64,000 bases of DNA, taken from assembly GCA_033980235.1 (NCBI GenBank), contig CM067072.1, positions 30,727,759-30,791,758 of the forward strand, in the 5' to 3' direction. Shown one piece after another: positions 61,501 through 64,000 of the stretch. Source of the stretch: Diadema setosum. Lineage: Eukaryota; Echinodermata; Echinoidea; Diadematoida; Diadematidae. Each line of letters begins with the position of its first letter. Within the stretch, counting starts at the first letter, position 1. A program made the translations under genes and the position numbers. The notes under the pieces were generated by a model. It ran no database searches. It saw only the letters and a program-made list of their open reading frames with translations, and was not told where the DNA came from.

Positions 61501-63226
61501 GTTGAAGAGATCCATGTAGTGGCTCCTTTTTTATTTTTTTCAAAGTTCATAGAATTTGCCAAATTTTTAGTTGTAGATGCAGATCTAACTGTGGATATCC
61601 TCTCTTATTGAAGAAGTCAATTAAATATAAGTTGAACAGAAAGAGATACTAGTTAATGATATCATAAAGATGGCAGAGGAGGTTTCAGCGTAAGAGAATA
61701 CCTGTTGGTCAATGAATGGCTGATATTCAATGTTTTCTTTGCCTACTCATGTCATAGGTTGCAGAGAAATTCAACAGAATACAGAAAAACCTTGTGGGAA
61801 AGCCCTACCTCAACCACATCATCCCAACCTTCTATGCAGTGGAGAACAATATCGATGATGGGGAGGATGAAGAGGTACAGTGTAGGAAAATAGGCCTTTC
61901 TTGTTGGCAGAGAGGAGTCGTGCTAGATCTCTACAACTTCTCTGTCATTTGTGTTCTCTGTCATGTGTTTATGTGAACTGTGCATGCACGTATAAAACAC
62001 AGTAGATCAAGTTCTAAACAATTTTCTCAAAGTTTGAACAGGTATTCTTGCAGTCTCTCACTTCGGGATATAATTATTTGTACATCAAGTGTGAGTGTGC
62101 ATACAACAGCCTTTTTTCATACTATACTCATACGCCAGAAGTCACAAAGATAGTTTAAATTATTAAAGTCTTTTGTTTTAGTGTAGTTCATGGATGAAAA
62201 CGAGTGCAAAATTTGTGTACCTTGCACATGGGCTTGTCAGTGTACATTCATTGTTAAATGTCTATCAGCTTTCATGATGTGTCACATGCATGTACATAAT
62301 TTGCATATCCCTGGGACTGGATTTAAACTGAATTTCAGCCATAAATTGCCACATAAATGTGAAAGTGTACCGCATTCACACTGGATAAACTTGCAAATTC
62401 ACTATCCACGAGCACTAGACGTACATCAAACATTGCGTCATTCACACTTCGTTCAACTTTTTATTCTTTCATACAATTTCAAGAAAAGTTTAAAGTCTGC
62501 TGATTAATTCGCTTGCACAGATAGTATATACAATATGTATGCTTCAAAGAAACAATAAGTGAATCATATTTGAGAATCTGACGTTATCTGTTCTTGTCTA
62601 ATACAGTTAAAAAGAGCAAAATGTCTGAAAACTTTGGAAACTTGTTTTTGCATTTGCTTGCTATGAATTCCTCTGTCTTCACATGACGAGATGTCACTGT
62701 TCTTTGATCCTTTACAGGTGGTGAAGCTTCGAAGGCACATAGAGGCGGTGGCTGGTCAGGAGCCCTACATGGGGGAACACATACCCCTCAAGTGGCTGTG
62801 GTTCCAGAAGAAGGTGGCAGACTTCTTGTCGCAGGGCATCAATTACATGAGCCTCGACAGTGTAAGTATGTGGATGGATTACACAACATTTGCTCCAGTG
62901 ACAGCTGCTCCAGTCTTATTTTTGCCAAGGACTTAGTGTTAAGGGTAGGCCAAGGACTTCTTAGGGTTAAGGTTAGAGTTGTGATAGGGTTGTAGGTTTA
63001 GTTTGATGTGAGGATTAGGAATTAGGGTTAGGGTTATGTTAGTTGGAGAAGTTATGTTTCGCTTAGCATGCAGATATTTCAAGGGAGCAATTGTTGCAGG
63101 AGCAAATGTCATGGAACCATATAGGTGACCTATTAAGGAATGCTGTTTTCCTTTCTTTCTGAGCAAACACTTCCATTTTCAAATCTCAGAGTGAATTGAT
63201 AATGATGGTGGTGATGATGATGATAG

Positions 63227-63257
<31 letters not shown>

Positions 63258-63929
63258 GATGATGATAATGGTTATAATTATGATGATGACAATAATTGTA
63301 AATTTACATTGCACATTCTCCATATAAATATACTTCAACTGTGCATAACATATAGTAAAACAAGAGAGGAGCTAGTTGTAACAGAACTATAATTGGAACT
63401 GGAAATCTAGTTATACTGTGCTAGTAGATAGTACAAGGAAAAGCAGCCAGTTATAATAATCATGATTTAAATCATAACTAATAGGAGACATCTGGAAAGT
63501 TCACTTACCCAACAAAAATATGTAACAACAAACATGGCTAAAAAAAAATTCTGAGAACAGGTGATTTTTCAGAAGATTTTTGAAACTGCTAATTGATGAT
63601 GAATGCCTGATTGAGGGAGGGAGACTTTTCCAGAGTTTTGAAATTATGCAAGTGTTTGGTTAAGATAAATCAAAGTGTTACAGCAATTTCCTCACATTTG
63701 CATCCATTTTGCCTATTGACAGGTGACTCAGTGTGCTGCCTCAGTGGGGGTGACGTCTGAGATGGGAGTCCAGACGATGCTCCAGTTCTACCACGACCTG
63801 GGGGTCATCATCTATTACGGGGGTCCCGGGGCCAGCGACTCCTCGCTGCGGAACACGGTCATACTTCGCCCCCAGTGGCTGGTGGACATCTTCAGACGAG
63901 TCATCACCATCAAGGACATTGATGATAAG
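55532..63929 (+). CDS. Neuralized (NHR)-Roc-COR multidomain GTPase, 3' part beyond the window
   Basis: Exons are 55532-56015, 56778-56946, 57477-57601, 58494-58714, 59412-59630, 59853-59954, 60711-60896, 61758-61874, 62718-62861 and 63723-63929; the last donor GTGGGA is followed by the window edge. The 658 visible residues comprise an NHR domain (about 12-160, FSDRPIPVGEK, WSGSIRYGFT, LPPYAMPNL); a Roc GTPase with P-loop GQDRVGKTS (201-209), switch II WDFAGQ (393-398) and a G4-like THRN (487-490); then the start of COR (LQFYHDLGVIIYY, ILRPQWLVDIF). The Roc core is split by an acidic/basic insert of about 130 residues (about 253-385). ROCO proteins are dimeric GTPases acting as signalling scaffolds, while NHR domains mediate protein binding in Neuralized ubiquitin ligases. 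The combined role is unknown. An in-frame TAA at 55511 and a good Kozak context (A at -3) support the start. LRRK, DAPK1 and MFHAS1 are poor matches because they lack NHR. Confidence 0.9.
60979..61267. mobile_element. MITE in ROCO intron 7 (TIR GCGTTTACACC)
   Basis: GCGTTTACACC (60979-60989) is inverted as GGTGTAAACGC (61257-61267), with further inner complementarity (AAGGAACCATGTCTA near 61037 with CGTGGTTCCTT near 61199). No frame. Confidence 0.8.
62868..63125. mobile_element. MITE in ROCO intron 9 with TTAGGG-like interior
   Basis: ACATTTGCTCC (62886-62896) faces GGAGCAAATGT (63099-63109), with looser outer pairing to about 62868 and 63125. The interior is G/T-rich and includes TTAGGGTTAGGGTTA at 63022-63036. 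Confidence 0.75.
63205..63285. repeat. (GAT)n microsatellite
   Basis: GATGAT/GGTGAT repeats in ROCO intron 9. Confidence 0.93.
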
Positions 63930-64000
63930 GTGGGACAGAGTTCTAACCTGTCACCTTTAACCTTTAACCTCTCACCTCTTACCCTCACCTAGAGCATTTT

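Overview
This is a nuclear window from a marine invertebrate animal, most probably an echinoderm such as a sea urchin. The basis is an AT-rich background, genes cut into many small exons by introns of about 0.2-2 kb with consensus GT..AG ends, recurrent TAGGCCTA-type words, and a very dense population of small non-autonomous transposons. The species assignment is inference, since no species-specific marker is present. There is no bacterial, plasmid or viral gene.

Three protein-coding genes can be built exon by exon. (1) DNAJC21 (ribosome-biogenesis J protein, yeast Jjj1 type), plus strand, 13861-39294: 16 coding exons, 661 aa, complete. (2) ALKBH7 (mitochondrial AlkB-family dioxygenase), minus strand, 47183 down to 44260: 4 exons, 247 aa, complete. 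(3) A multidomain ROCO GTPase with an N-terminal Neuralized (NHR) domain, plus strand, starting at 55532: 10 exons and 658 residues visible, running off the right edge inside the COR domain. Genes 1 and 2 are convergent; genes 2 and 3 are divergent, about 8.3 kb apart. They are functionally unrelated, as is normal for animal gene order.

The layout is as follows. 1-13860 is intergenic, with microsatellites, inverted-repeat elements and a 1.3 kb degenerate minisatellite. 13861-39294 is DNAJC21; its 12.3 kb intron 1 holds a 930 bp foldback, TTGCAA-rich elements and a roughly 148 bp satellite array in which every unit carries an RFX-type X-box palindrome. Later introns hold a long ATTC microsatellite, a roughly 1 kb mobile element with tandem AGGTCA half-sites, and GC-rich foldbacks. 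39295-44259 is intergenic with TTAA-flanked foldbacks and a tRNA-derived SINE. 47184-55531 is intergenic with a decayed non-LTR reverse transcriptase and more inverted-repeat elements. 55532-64000 is the ROCO gene.

The observations most worth a second look are: (a) very small palindromic insertions (about 24-34 bp) with ends (C)ARRGAGGT..ACCTCYYTG, flanked by 7-10 bp direct repeats at several independent sites, one of them inside the terminus of another transposon; (b) the NHR-Roc-COR protein, with a long charged insert in Roc and THRN where THxD is expected; (c) the satellite of X-box palindromes in DNAJC21 intron 1; (d) a triplicated basic-motif exon in DNAJC21.
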